55,189 nt of DNA, taken from Okeania sp. SIO3I5 (GTDB lineage: Bacteria; Cyanobacteriota; Cyanobacteriia; Cyanobacteriales; Microcoleaceae). Positions within the stretch are counted from its first letter, which is position 1. Every line of letters begins with the position of its first letter. Both the position numbers and the translations under genes were made by a program. This document shows positions 26,105 through 36,135 of this stretch, one piece after another. The DNA lies in contig NZ_JAAHHT010000025.1 of assembly GCF_010672085.1 (NCBI RefSeq), positions 1 to 55,189 of the forward strand, in the 5' to 3' direction. The notes beneath the pieces are model-generated. The model worked only from the letters and a program-made list of their open reading frames with translations, was not told where the DNA came from and did no database searches.

Positions 26105-26359
26105 TTATTTCAGTTTTTCTAATCTTTGCCATAGCAATCGATATATTTCTGGTGGCACATAAGCTTTAAGTGAACGGCCTAACTTATTTTTTTGCTCGGC
26201 AACTTTCAAACATTCGATTTTTTCACAAATGTAAGCTGAACGACCTTCGCCTTGATCTAATTTAATACTATCAGATTTTTTGCTCCGAACAACTCGCAAA
26301 AATTCTTCTTTAGGAGCAACTTTTTTGCAACTAATACACCGACGGTAATTGGGTTTCAT
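26105..26359 (-). CDS. ylxR: YlxR family (DUF448) RNA-binding protein
   Basis: An 84-residue protein with the family opening MKPNYRRCISCKKVAPKEEFLRVVR, then DQGEGRSAYIC and a C-terminal NKLGRSLKAYVPPEIYRLL helix. YlxR is a small basic protein, normally encoded between nusA and infB, linked to RNA binding and transcription or RNase P control in other bacteria. I prefer ATG 26359; an in-frame GTG at 26389 would add ten residues. It keeps the conserved gene order but with long spacers on both sides. Confidence 0.9.
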   Translation of the reverse strand: MKPNYRRCISCKKVAPKEEFLRVVRSKKSDSIKLDQGEGRSAYICEKIECLKVAEQKNKLGRSLKAYVPPEIYRLLWQRLEKLK

Positions 26360-26393
26360 TTTAACTCTATTTGTAACAATTTTTTTCACTCAA

Positions 26394-27200
26394 TTATTCA
26401 GATTTTTATCGTAATAATTAGTTAAATGGTGAGTTTTTTTTCCTTCGGTTCCGAAGGAAAGCCCATTCCAATCGACTAAGAGAAAATTAAAAATTTTCCT
26501 TTCGGTGAATCCTCTTTTTTGTAAAAAGAAGTCATTGTTAATTGTTAATTACTGAACTTTTTGTCTTCAATATTGATTCGAGATTTTTCAAAATACAATT
26601 ATACAAATTAATACCTAGAAAAGATATTATTACATAGTAAAGTCGTTCTCAACTAACAAAATCTTTTCTGAATAATAAATCTTAATTATTTCATCAAATG
26701 TAAGGGGATTAAATTAATTAGATTAATTGTGATTTTAATTAATTACCTTCAACACTAACATTATTACCATAATATAGCAATCGCTAGGGCAATTAGGACA
26801 TTCTTGCTCCTCTCAAATATAGTAGTCGAAGCAAAGGGCGCGGACACTACTAGATGCTCAAACTCAGTCAGAGGTGACTTCTGACTTCTGACTGTACGTC
26901 GGCAATCCGACAGTTCCCCTATCTGACTTGCGCGTAGCGCTATATAGTCCGTGCCGCGAATGTAGGGGCGAATGGCCAACAAACCCCTACTATACATCGG
27001 CAATCTGACCGAAAAATTTTGGTTTCAAACCTCCTCTTTCAAGAGGATAAAAAGCGGTCGAGGGATGGCGAGGAAACCTCGCCATATCCAATCGACCAAG
27101 AGAAAAGTTCAATTCCGTATTTTCAAGCCTCCTGGTTTCCTACGGAATTCTGGGCAAACAGCAGGAGGTAGTGATAACTGATAACTGATAACTGAAATTA
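26394..27200. repeat. Spacer with two family C repeats and heptamers
   Basis: 26410-26535 is a decayed family C copy (GGTTCCGAAGGAAAGC..CAATCGACTAAGAGAAA..TTTCC..AATCCTC). 27007-27110 is a better one (CCGAAAAATTTTGGTTTCAA..CCTC..AGCGGTCGAGGGATGG..CCAATCGACCAAGAGAAA). ACTTCTGACTTCTGACT lies near 26877. GATAACT heptamers lie at 27173-27194. No gene is seen in 26390-27228. Confidence 0.55.
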
Positions 27201-27228
27201 CGGCTTCCCTATCTGACTTCTGCTATAC

Positions 27229-28560
27229 CTAACTTAATTCTAGAGGATATTCAGTTTCACTCTCATCAACCTCCAAAGAATCATCTGGTTCATCAAAATT
27301 TTTGTCAAAAGTATTTTCTATTACCTCTAACTCTGGTTCCTCAGTTTCATTTTCTTCTTCTTCAGCTTGTTCAGCTAATGCTTGACGATAAGAGACTTCA
27401 GCCGCAATTTTGCTATCTTCTTCAGCATGGTCATATTTATCCGTATCCTTAATATCAATTTTCCACCCTGTTAGGCGAGCAGCTAAACGCACATTTTGTC
27501 CTTCCTTACCGATCGCCAGACTAAGTTGGTCCTCAGACACCAAAATATGAGACCTCCTTTCCTCTGGATCGATCAAACGAACTTCATCTACTCTAGCTGG
27601 ACTAAGAGAATTAGCGATATATATAGAAGGATCTGGAGACCACCGAATCACATCTATTTTTTCACCCCTCAATTCATTCACCACTACCTGAATTCTCGAT
27701 CCCCTTGCACCAATGCAAGCTCCCACAGGATCTACATCCCTTTCTAGAGTATCAACAGCAATTTTAGTTCGGGGACCAACGTGCCGGGATGGGGGATTGG
27801 CCTCTCTCGCCACTGCCACAATTCTCACTATTTCGTCTTCAATTTCTGGGACTTCATTTTCAAATAAATAAACCACTAAACCAGCATCAGCTCTGGACAC
27901 AAGTAACTGCGGTCCACGAGTTGAGCCTTCACATACCCGTTTCAGATAGACTTTGAAAGTAGCATTAGCACGGTAGTTATCATTAGGTAGTTGTTCTCGT
28001 TTCGGTAGTTCTGCTTCTACTTCTGGCCTACCAAAGCCACTACTTACAGCTAAGATAACTGACTGTTTTTCAAATCTCAAAACTCTAGCTTGAAGAACTT
28101 CTCCTTCTAAATCTTGAAATTCTTCTTGAATCATCTTTCGTTGTTGATCCCGTAGCTTTTGAGCTAATACTTGTTTAGTTTGGATAGCAGCCATACGACC
28201 AAATTCATTTTTATTGGGTGTCACATCTGACAATACTGTGTCATTTAACTGAGCTACTGAGACTACTTCTAGAACTTCTTGTAGAGCTATATGGTGATCT
28301 GGATTAGCTACTGTCTCAACAATGGTTTTAGTAGCTAATACTCGATAACCTTCTTCTTCAATATCTAACTCTATTTCAAAGTTGTCAAAGTAATCATCTG
28401 TAAAATGGACTCCATCTATAGATTGAGTCCGTCTGTAGCGTTCATATCCTTTTAATAAAGCTTCTCGTAAAGCAGACTGAACTGCTTGTTTAGGTAAATT
28501 GCGCTCTTTACTAATACTTTCGATTAACTCTTTCAGTCCAGGCAAACTAACCATTGACAT
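27229..28560 (-). CDS. nusA: Transcription termination/antitermination factor NusA
   Basis: A 443-residue protein that binds RNA polymerase and nascent RNA and controls pausing and termination. The N-terminal polymerase-binding domain ([30 protein letters not shown]) is followed by an S1 domain ([19 protein letters not shown]), KH1 ([18 protein letters not shown]) and KH2 ([26 protein letters not shown]). A very acidic tail (about 395-443, [14 protein letters not shown]...) ends the protein. Cyanobacterial NusA lacks the E. coli C-terminal repeats, as here. It follows rimP in order but 1.15 kb away. Confidence 0.97.
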   Translation of the reverse strand: MSMVSLPGLKELIESISKERNLPKQAVQSALREALLKGYERYRRTQSIDGVHFTDDYFDNFEIELDIEEEGYRVLATKTIVETVANPDHHIALQEVLEVVSVAQLNDTVLSDVTPNKNEFGRMAAIQTKQVLAQKLRDQQRKMIQEEFQDLEGEVLQARVLRFEKQSVILAVSSGFGRPEVEAELPKREQLPNDNYRANATFKVYLKRVCEGSTRGPQLLVSRADAGLVVYLFENEVPEIEDEIVRIVAVAREANPPSRHVGPRTKIAVDTLERDVDPVGACIGARGSRIQVVVNELRGEKIDVIRWSPDPSIYIANSLSPARVDEVRLIDPEERRSHILVSEDQLSLAIGKEGQNVRLAARLTGWKIDIKDTDKYDHAEEDSKIAAEVSYRQALAEQAEEEENETEEPELEVIENTFDKNFDEPDDSLEVDESETEYPLELS

Positions 28561-29710
28561 AATTTTTTATCCTCTAAATTTTTATGAATTGTAGTTATTG
28601 AAGCTAATTGGTTTAAATCTTGGTGAGATTAGGGTATTAATTATTTAGGCATTCAAGTGCGATATTTTTTTGTTTTTTTGAGAGCTTAGATGTTGGAGAT
28701 AGAAAAAAACTAGGAAAAAGAACAAACATGAAGTATTGGTATTGGACTTGTATTTACTTAGGGTTTGCGCTTAAAAGTCTTCTTGCTGTTCTCTAGTAGT
28801 CAGTAGAAATGGTAGATTGAGAGAATGTAATCGGAACAATTATTTCTCAAAATTTCCCCTGTTATCTGCTCATAATCCTTACTTTTTGTAGTTCACGAGA
28901 GGCAAAAAATGGTATTTTTTTTCACACAGATAATAGCTCAAATTTTAACTTTATCAGCTTTTAATATTTATTCAGCAAGCCCTACTGAAAACAAATTTAT
29001 TTTCACGAAACTATTAGGATAGTAAAGACAAAAAGGAATAGAGACGGTATATGGTAAATGATTTGACCTACCCAGAGTATTAGGTATAAAAGCTTTGCGC
29101 TGCCCAAAACACCCACTGCCAATTGCCTAGTGCCACTACGCGGAATTAAAAATTCATGCATTATTGGTTAGTAAGGCTTTTAAGATTTTGTAACTGGTCA
29201 GTTATTTCTGCCATCCTGCAGCAGTTATATCAGACTTATTCTATTGGAAGAGGAAGTGAAAAGCAAATAATCCCAGTAGATTTCATTCAACAAAAATACT
29301 GTTGTTAAATAAGCTTTTTCCCGTTAACTCTCCCGAAGGGATTTGATATTTTTTATATAGAATCTCAAACCCTAATTTTTAATTCTGGATGTGTAATTCC
29401 TATAAATTATCAAACAAAAAATTTAGACCATAATATCTGTCCCTACAACATTTTCTATTTTCCTTTAATTTAATTTAGAGATGTTTTACCGAAAAATTTT
29501 GGTTTAAAGCCTCCCCTTTTAAGGGGATAAGAAATAAAAATTTTCCTTCGAGTCAATCCTCTTCTTTTCAAGGAGAGGTAATTATTCATTATTCATTATT
29601 CATTGTTGAAATACTCATTTCTTTCCTTGGTAATGCTCCCTAAACAGCGTTTTCTTTTAAAATCTTAAAAATCTGATTGCTGAGTTTTGAGCATTACCAC
29701 TTTTTAATTT
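28561..29710. other. Gene-free spacer between nusA and rimP
   Basis: AT-rich DNA of 1150 bases. 29492-29580 is a family C repeat (ACCGAAAAATTTTGGTTTAA..CCTCCCCTTTTAAGGGGATA..AATCCTC..GAGAGG). ATTCATT heptamers lie at 29582-29607. A 22-codon plus-strand frame at 28728 (MKYWYWTCIYLGF...) is too short to support. A promoter for nusA is likely here, but I cannot locate it. Confidence 0.5.
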
Positions 29711-30172
29711 CTACCTTCCTTCTTGTAATTCAACGGTACTAATAAGAGAACGTGGAATACTTACTTGTCGCCCTTTTTGGTTTATGTAAACACATATTTG
29801 ATCCCGACGAACCAGTTGTCCTGTCCAGTTATTTTTACCTTTATAGGGTTCGGAAGTATTTACAGTGACACTAAAGCCTTTAAAGGCAATGAAATCTCGG
29901 TCATTATCCAAAAATTTAGAAATACCAGGACTGGATATTTCTAGTAGATATGGTTCAGGAATTATATTTACTGCATCTAGTTGTTCTTCTATCGCATGAC
30001 TCATTCGTTCACAGTCATCTAAACCTGTGTCTTGATGAGGGTGTCGAATGTCCAATCGTAGAACTGGAGGATGCTGGTTTGTATGAAATACTGCTCCTAC
30101 TAATTCCAATCCTAGTGATTCAGCAATAGGGGTAGCAAATTTGATGATTTGTGGTATTAATGGGTGACTCAT
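29711..30172 (-). CDS. rimP: Ribosome maturation factor RimP
   Basis: A 153-residue protein needed for 30S subunit maturation. The N-terminal alpha/beta domain ([30 protein letters not shown]) has the [17 protein letters not shown] helix and the hallmark [16 protein letters not shown]-terminal SH3-like barrel ([15 protein letters not shown]) follows. I start at ATG 30172 (MSHPLIPQ). The upstream GTG at 30208 lies within a terminator hairpin. It heads the nusA-ylxR-infB gene order. Confidence 0.93.
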   Translation of the reverse strand: MSHPLIPQIIKFATPIAESLGLELVGAVFHTNQHPPVLRLDIRHPHQDTGLDDCERMSHAIEEQLDAVNIIPEPYLLEISSPGISKFLDNDRDFIAFKGFSVTVNTSEPYKGKNNWTGQLVRRDQICVYINQKGRQVSIPRSLISTVELQEGR

Positions 30173-30186
30173 GGGACAAATGCAAC

Positions 30187-30209
30187 AAAAAAAGTGGGCT
30201 TTACCCACT
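30187..30209 (-). terminator. Intrinsic terminator in the rimP leader
   Basis: On the minus strand AGTGGG-TAAAG-CCCACT forms a six-pair stem followed at once by a run of seven T. It ends about 15 bases before the rimP ATG. It either closes a transcript coming from the upstream element or acts as an attenuator for the rimP operon. Confidence 0.65.
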
Positions 30210-30239
30210 CCCCGTTGACAATTTTGACATTCTCTCCGC

Positions 30240-30595
30240 CGTATAACGGACAGAGATTACTACAGATTGACACTCTGCCCTCTCAAGAGACGCAGATTCT
30301 TCAGGAAGTACCTGAAAGGGTCTGTCAAAAGGCATTTGGAGCCACCGACCCTCTACCCTGTTGCTTTCGCTTCAGGCTACTTGTTTTTTTTCTTTGCAGG
30401 GGATTACCACGCATGCTTCTCATCGCTCTACAACCTGCCATTGTTTGCCCCAATGAATGTCGCTGAAGCACTTAAAAAGCCGTCGGTTCTCAGGTGGGGC
30501 CGGAATTTCTCCGTACTAGGATGCTTCAACACGCAGGCATCTACCCTTACTAAGTTTTTAAGTATAACATAAGGCGACTAAAGTCCCGCGAGTAA
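30240..30595 (-). mobile_element. IS200/IS605-like remnant, GC-shifted
   Basis: This block is visibly richer in G+C than its surroundings. Read on the minus strand it begins with the imperfect palindrome GCGGGACTTTAGTCGC and ends with CTCTTGAGAGGGCAGAGTGTCAA, both resembling IS200/IS605 termini. A second GTCAA-type end follows near 30215. No intact TnpA or TnpB frame is present. It could alternatively be a structured non-coding RNA; I could not match it to tmRNA or RNase P RNA. Confidence 0.4.
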
Positions 30596-30613
30596 TAAAA
30601 AATCAGAAGATAT

Positions 30614-30646
30614 TACTATCAAAAAGTGAGCTATTTTTTGATAGTA
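30614..30646. repeat. Inverted repeat TACTATCAAAAA ... TTTTTTGATAGTA
   Basis: A 12-base stem with an eight-base loop, AT-rich, close to the end of the remnant above. Possibly a transposon end or a weak terminator. Confidence 0.6.
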
Positions 30647-30734
30647 AAATAAATTATGATTCTCTGCAACAATTAAGAATTAAACAATAAGCTTAATTAC
30701 TATGTGATAGAAGTGGTTTACGAATCCGTTGAAG

Positions 30735-30863
30735 TTAAATTAGATTTGTATAAATCTCAATTTCTTGAAGCAGATCATCAACTTCATCTGGTGACGAAAC
30801 TTTTGAATGCAAAAATGATTTGAGACTAGCTCTATATTTTGACCATATTTCTTCAAACTTCAT
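30735..30863 (-). pseudogene. Truncated ECF sigma factor (SigZ-like N-terminus)
   Basis: The frame starts MKFEEIWSKYRASLKSFLHS and continues KVSSPDEVDDLLQEIEIYTNLI before TAA. This corresponds to the first part of sigma-70 region 2 of ECF factors, where an (I/V)W..Y...L..FL..(R/K)V....A/VDDLLQ(D/E) pattern is typical. The remaining region 2 and all of region 4 are missing, so it cannot be functional. Confidence 0.6.
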
Positions 30864-31076
30864 GGAAATAACTAAGAGGAATAATTGGCTTTGGTAATTT
30901 TAGCTATGATTTTTCTTGAAATGGTAATTGCCTAATTCCTAATTAAAATAAAAAGCATTTTATATTTTACAAATTTTAGATTTCATAGCTTGATTCACCA
31001 ACGTCGAATAATTATTTATTAATTTATTATCTCACCCATTTAGGTGATATTTACAAGAGAGTGTAATGGATAGAAA

Positions 31077-31291
31077 ATGCCATACTCAAGTAGCTTGATA
31101 GACGAGAAGTGGGTTATAATTGAATTCTATTTACCGAAAAATAAAAAAACTAAACCCCCAAAATAGACTACAAAGAGAAATATTTATATCGTGTTCTCTA
31201 CTAACTTAAGAATGGTTGTAATTGGTTTGATTTACCCAAGGATTTACCTCCTTATTCGACGGTATTTTGGCACTACAAATTTAAGTTATAG
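31077..31291 (+). pseudogene. IS5-type transposase fragment (DUF4096 region)
   Basis: It begins MPYSSSLIDEKWVIIEFYLP with KPPK, then hits an in-frame TAG. After a frameshift it continues LKNGCNWFDLPKDLPPYSTV and FWHYKFK. This is the N-terminal helix-turn-helix-like (DUF4096) segment of IS5-family transposases. The DDE catalytic part is absent. It is a relic of a formerly complete insertion sequence. Confidence 0.8.
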
Positions 31292-31546
31292 TATTTTGGT
31301 CGCAGTTAGGAGTCAGGTAGGGAAGGTCGGATTGGAGACGTAAAGAATTTACTCATGTTTTCAGCTCAAATCAACTATTAGAAAAATTGTCACAACCAAT
31401 TTATAATTGCTATATATGGGTTCTAAATTTATTCAGAAGACCATATTTAGCTACTTAAAAATATTTATACTATCAATTTTTTTGTTAACACGCAAAGTTA
31501 TTTTTTTCTCTAGTCATTTTTGATGCTCTTTTCCAGTTATAGCATC

Positions 31547-32980
31547 TTAATATTTATTAGCTCTAAGCTGTAATTGTCTGGTTTCTTCTAAAATTTTCTC
31601 GACATCTTCCTCACTCATTCCCATCACATAGTTAACCTTTACTTCTTCAAGAAATGCTGATACTAAGGATTGAAGTTCTTCTAAAGTCTGTTCCTCTTGT
31701 AATTCTTTACTTAACGATTTGCTGAAGTGTTGAACTAATTGTTCGGATAATTTTGTTCCTTCTGGATCTGCCATTGCAGCTTTAACTGTCTCGTAGGCAT
31801 TTTGGGGTACTTCAGTAGCAATATTGGATAATTCTTTGACTAATCTTTCCGATAATTGATTTGCTAAGTTTTCTACTCCTGGTATTTGCTGAAATCTCTG
31901 AAAAGTGGGTGATTCTGCAACTATTTTTTCTACACTATAACGGATTAAAGCTTCTAAGTCTGATTGAACTTCAGGTATGACTTTACAGACAGTTATTTGT
32001 ACTAATTTACTAGCGATAGCTTCAATTTCATTTATGTTATTTAGATCGATATAAGTTCGATCTTGAGAGGAAAATATTCGCTTTGCTAATTCACCGTTTT
32101 TTACATCTTTTTGTACCTGATTAATTACTTGCATTATGACTACTTCTGTTAGTTCTTGAGCAATGGAAGCAAGAAAACCTCGGCTAGCTTGTGCCCTGAT
32201 TGTTTCTAGGTTAATAATTTGAGCATCATTGAGGCGAATTGTCACAGGAATTATTCGTAAAAACTGAAGAAATGGCAGTAGTAAAAAAATATCGTACCAA
32301 CGCCATAGCATTGCTTCTAGCCAGTTAACGCTAGGATAACGGCGACTAATTGAAAATGTTCTGCCTAAAAATTCTAAACCAAATATAATGATAAATGGGA
32401 AGTCAATTATGCTGAAATAATCAGTTAGTCCTCCACTTTCACCAATGCCTCGATAATAATTTTTAGCAATTAATGGTACTATCTCTGCTTCAAACCAATC
32501 ACGTTTTTCAATCCACCTATTTTCTGTTAAGTATTCAACACTCCAAAAAGTTCTAAATGATTCTTTTGCAGAATCTTCTGGATTACGAATTTTATCCCTC
32601 ATGCGATTTTTTATTTTTTCTAAAGAGCCACTTTTATTCGCAACTTCAAAAGGATTTTGATTGATCATATCTATAGAAAGTTCTCGTAGATATTTTAATT
32701 GTTCTTTTACTGCTACAGACTCAGGATCTTCATTGATTTTTGTTTTTAATTCTTCAAAACTATCTAGGTATTTTTTTGTATCTCTATTAGGTATAATTCC
32801 TTTAATAGGGTCGTATATTTTTATGAGACTAGGAATATAATCGAAATAAAAATCTCTCAAAGTAACATAGGTAATATTAAATAAGACTAGGGTAAAATTT
32901 AATAGTGCTAAAAGTGCCATTATTCTTTCAAATATTGGTACTTTACGAGTCTTGCGGCGGATATATTTTGTAGTTGCCAT
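31547..32980 (-). CDS. Conserved cyanobacterial membrane protein of unknown function
   Basis: A 477-residue protein. A basic N-terminus (TTKYIRRKTRK) precedes a membrane segment (about residues 19-41). A charged helical loop runs to about 185. Then come segments near 188-205 and 228-247 (WRWYDIFLLLPFLQFLRIIP), where the WLEAMLWRWYDIFLLLPF..RIIPVTIRL pattern recalls the S3-S4 region of voltage-sensor-like proteins in cyanobacterial ion-channel relatives. The C-terminal half is long, soluble and helical with repeated coiled-coil-like stretches (LEEVKVNYVMGMSEEDVEKIL). I know of no assigned function. It stands alone; the upstream spacer is AT-rich. Confidence 0.7.
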   Translation of the reverse strand: MATTKYIRRKTRKVPIFERIMALLALLNFTLVLFNITYVTLRDFYFDYIPSLIKIYDPIKGIIPNRDTKKYLDSFEELKTKINEDPESVAVKEQLKYLRELSIDMINQNPFEVANKSGSLEKIKNRMRDKIRNPEDSAKESFRTFWSVEYLTENRWIEKRDWFEAEIVPLIAKNYYRGIGESGGLTDYFSIIDFPFIIIFGLEFLGRTFSISRRYPSVNWLEAMLWRWYDIFLLLPFLQFLRIIPVTIRLNDAQIINLETIRAQASRGFLASIAQELTEVVIMQVINQVQKDVKNGELAKRIFSSQDRTYIDLNNINEIEAIASKLVQITVCKVIPEVQSDLEALIRYSVEKIVAESPTFQRFQQIPGVENLANQLSERLVKELSNIATEVPQNAYETVKAAMADPEGTKLSEQLVQHFSKSLSKELQEEQTLEELQSLVSAFLEEVKVNYVMGMSEEDVEKILEETRQLQLRANKY

Positions 32981-32999
32981 TTATGATTTACTGGTTTAT

Positions 33000-33960
33000 A
33001 TATTTGCAATAGTTAATATTCTATATTTTTTGAGATTCCTACAAATTATTAGAATTAAATTTTTAACAATATCTAAAAAGCACTAAGAAAATAGTAAATC
33101 TAGTTTATCTAAAACCAGCATTTTCCCATTAACTATGGATAATTTTCTCGGAAAAATAATTTTTGACTAACTCAATATAAATAAAAAATTGAAAGCTTAA
33201 TTATATTTATCTTGCTTTTGCCATTGAGGTTGTCTGTAATAGTATAGTGCTATATATTAAGGTTAGAATTTTTCTACATCCTGAAACCCTTTGACAGTCT
33301 ACTGTTTCCTATTCCCTATTCCCTAGCGCGTAGCGCTATAGTGCTATAGTTTTGACTAACTATATTTCATCAAGATTTTCGCGTCAGTTTGCACACAAAG
33401 GAATATCCAATTCACTATAGAAATGTCTTGGGAACAATAATTTTTGACTCAAAACAAAGTGAATTTAAATTGAAAACTTAATTAGATTTACACTTGCTTT
33501 AACTATTTAGGTTGTTTGTAATAGTAGTGCTATAGTTTTGACTAATTATATTTCATCAAGATTTTGGCGTAGGTCTTAACACAATAGTTGCATCCTCAAC
33601 CCAGTTTCTGGAACGACTTTCTAATCTTAACAAACTAGAAACTTTCCCATTAACCATGGATAATTTTTTGAATAGAAATAAAAATTGAAAACTTAATTAG
33701 ACTTACCGAAATAATTAATAATTAAACAATTAAATAATTAAATAATTCAGGTTTAAATCCTCCCCAATAAAGGGGAAAAAAGCGGTTGGCAAGCGGAGCA
33801 TTCCCTTATGATGGGATGGATAGGTGACCGGCGCCATATCCAATCAACCAAGAGAAATAAATCTTTTCCTTTTAGCCAATCCTCTCCCTTTTAGGGAGAG
33901 GTAATTATCAATTATCCATTATCAATTATCCATTATCCATTATCCATTATCCATTAATGA
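33000..33960. repeat. Degenerate direct repeats, family C copy and TTATCCA heptamers
   Basis: A unit with CCCATTAAC..ATGGATAATTTT, TTGAAAACTTAATTAGA and TTGTAATAGTAGTGCTATAG occurs in decayed form at about 33110-33260, 33410-33545 and 33640-33705. 33745-33905 is a family C repeat with an AGCGGTTGG..CCAATCAACC arm. TTATCCA units cover 33908-33955. No gene is seen. Confidence 0.5.
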
Positions 33961-34084
33961 AGCCTGTTTCAACCATTCATCCTACATATACAGTAGTGCT
34001 ATAGTTTTGATTGACTATAATTTGATAATTTTGGCGTAAGTCTTCAAAAGTAGATTAATTGGTAAAGCTAGAAATCAGAAGTTG

Positions 34085-34715
34085 TTTTTGTAATGGAGAT
34101 TTTGAGCAATGCTCCAAAAACACTTCGCCAATCAAGGTAGGGTGCCGTGACTTTGTTTGTTTGATAAATCCTACTTAGGTTTTGCTCTCTTAATCTCAAA
34201 GGATTGACAGATTAAGGTAAGCGCCTTTTTAGGTCTGGAAAAAGTACCTGGTTTTCAGTTCTTAATTGTCAAAAAGTTAGTATTAACGGCAAGAATTGGA
34301 CAGAAAAATTGAGGAATAAATATATCCGACTACCTCCTTTAAATTCCCATTTCTCCTGACTACTAACTACTGACTACTGACTACTAACTACTGACTACTG
34401 ACTACTGACTACTGACTACTATAAAAAGTACCTGGTTTTCAGCTCTTAATTGTCAAAAAGTTAGTATTAACAGCAAGAGTTGGACAGAAAAATTGAGGAA
34501 TAAATATATCCAACTACCTCCTTTAAATTCCCATTTCTCCTGACTACTGACTACTGACTACTGACTACTATAAAAAGTACCTGGTTTTCAGCTCTTAATT
34601 GTCAAAAAGTTAGTATTAACAGCAAGAATTGGACAGAAAAATTGAGGAATAAATATATCCGACTACCTCCTTTAAATTCCCATTTCTACTGACTACTGAC
34701 TACTGACTACTACAA
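34085..34715. repeat. Family D copy and three tandem copies of a ~150-bp unit
   Basis: 34085-34170 is a family D copy. A unit beginning AAAAAGTACCTGGTTTTCAG and ending in GACTACT heptamers is present at 34237-34420, 34423-34569 and 34572-34713. Length differences come from the number of GACTACT heptamers. The copies are near-identical outside them. No gene is seen. Confidence 0.8.
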
Positions 34716-34746
34716 AAAGCAAAAAGACTTTGTCACCAAGTCCTAC

Positions 34747-36135
34747 TTAAACAGTCACCCCTTCTTGACGAGCTGCATGGGCTACAGCGCCAGCAACAGC
34801 CGTAGCTACCCTTGTATCAAATACTGAAGGAATAATATGCTCCTTGTCAAGGTCTGAAGTTTTGACTAAAGAAGCGATCGCTCTAGCAGCTTCTAAATAC
34901 ATTGTCGAAGTGAGGGTAGTTGCCCGACAATCTAGAGCGCCCCGAAATATCCCAGGAAATGCTAAAACGTTATTAATTTGATTTGGATAATCACTCCTAC
35001 CTGTGGCCATAACTGCCACATCTCCTGTTACTAATTCTGGCTGTATTTCGGGAATAGGATTAGCCATGGCAAATACTATTGGATCTTTGGCCATAGAACG
35101 TACCATTTCTGGAGTAACAACTCCTGGCACACTAACACCTAAGAATACATCAGCTCCCACTAAAGCATCTGCGAGGGTACCTGAAGACTCAACGGCAAAT
35201 TCTTGTTTTTCGGGATTTAAACCTGTACGACTTTTTGAGACTATACCTTTAGAATCACATAACCAAATTTTATTAGTCCCTGCTTTGCGTAACAAACGAG
35301 CGATCGCTATTCCTGCAGCACCAGCACCATTAATAACGATACGAATATCTTCTATAGATTTTTTGACCAATTTTAAACTATTGATTAAGGCAGCTAAACT
35401 AACAATTGCTGTGCCATGTTGGTCATCGTGAAATACTGGAATATCTAATATTTTTCTTAATTTGGCTTCTATTTCAAAGCAACGAGGGGCAGCAATATCT
35501 TCTAAGTTAACTCCTCCAAAAACAGGAGCAATATTTTTAACTGTTTCTACAATAGCATCAGTATCTTGAGTCGCCAGGCAAACTGGAAAAGCATCTACTC
35601 CAGCAAATTCTTTAAATAACATAGCTTTACCTTCCATCACTGGCAAAGCTCCTCCGGGGCCAAGATTTCCTAGTCCTAAAACGGCACTACCATCTGTGAC
35701 AATGGCAACTGTATTTTGTTTAATAGTTAGGTTGTAGATTTGTTCGGGGTCTTCGGCAACTGCTTTGGAAATTCTGCCTACTCCTGGAGTATAAGCCATT
35801 GATAGATCGGCTTGGGATTTGAGGGGTATTTTGCCTTGGACTGTTATTTTACCACCACGATGTAAATTGAAGGTTCGGTCATACAGATCGACTACTTTGA
35901 TTTCTGGTAAAGCTTTGACAGCTTGGACGATTTTGTCACTATGTTCTGTACTGTAGGCGTCAACTGTAATTTCTCTAAGTGTAATTTGGCGACTTTGTTC
36001 GAGTAAGTCAATATGGCCGATATTGCCTCCTTCTGATGCGATGGCTTGGGTGACTTTGGCCAACATTCCGGCACGGTTAGGAGTTTCGAGGCGAATTGTT
36101 AAACTAAATGAGGGATTTGGTGTTAGTTGTACCAT
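34747..36135 (-). CDS. Malic enzyme (malate dehydrogenase, decarboxylating) with N-terminal ACT domain
   Basis: A 462-residue enzyme converting malate to pyruvate plus CO2 with NAD(P). The N-terminal ACT domain (about 8-90; FSLTIRLETPNRAGMLAKVTQAI...GNIGHIDL) is a likely amino-acid or effector sensor. The catalytic region has SMAYTPGVGRIS with the catalytic Tyr, VMEGKAMLFKEF with the Lys, metal-binding EDIAAPRCFEIE and FHDDQHGTAI, and the nucleotide motif VINGAGAAGIAIARLL. The C-terminal part has NQINNVLAFPGIFRGALD. All catalytic elements are intact. NAD versus NADP preference cannot be judged safely. It is transcribed alone; the upstream spacer contains a GCGATCGC octamer. Confidence 0.92.
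   Translation of the reverse strand: MVQLTPNPSFSLTIRLETPNRAGMLAKVTQAIASEGGNIGHIDLLEQSRQITLREITVDAYSTEHSDKIVQAVKALPEIKVVDLYDRTFNLHRGGKITVQGKIPLKSQADLSMAYTPGVGRISKAVAEDPEQIYNLTIKQNTVAIVTDGSAVLGLGNLGPGGALPVMEGKAMLFKEFAGVDAFPVCLATQDTDAIVETVKNIAPVFGGVNLEDIAAPRCFEIEAKLRKILDIPVFHDDQHGTAIVSLAALINSLKLVKKSIEDIRIVINGAGAAGIAIARLLRKAGTNKIWLCDSKGIVSKSRTGLNPEKQEFAVESSGTLADALVGADVFLGVSVPGVVTPEMVRSMAKDPIVFAMANPIPEIQPELVTGDVAVMATGRSDYPNQINNVLAFPGIFRGALDCRATTLTSTMYLEAARAIASLVKTSDLDKEHIIPSVFDTRVATAVAGAVAHAARQEGVTV

Noticed and set aside
30164-30572. Two ~100-codon plus-strand ORFs
   Set aside because: They lie across the IS200/IS605-like remnant and the rimP leader, overlap each other in different frames and show no protein family pattern.
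30240-30595. tmRNA or RNase P RNA in the GC-rich block before rimP
   Set aside because: The expected conserved pieces (GAGGAAAGTCC for RNase P; a tRNA-like end with GGTTCGA for tmRNA) are not visible on either strand.
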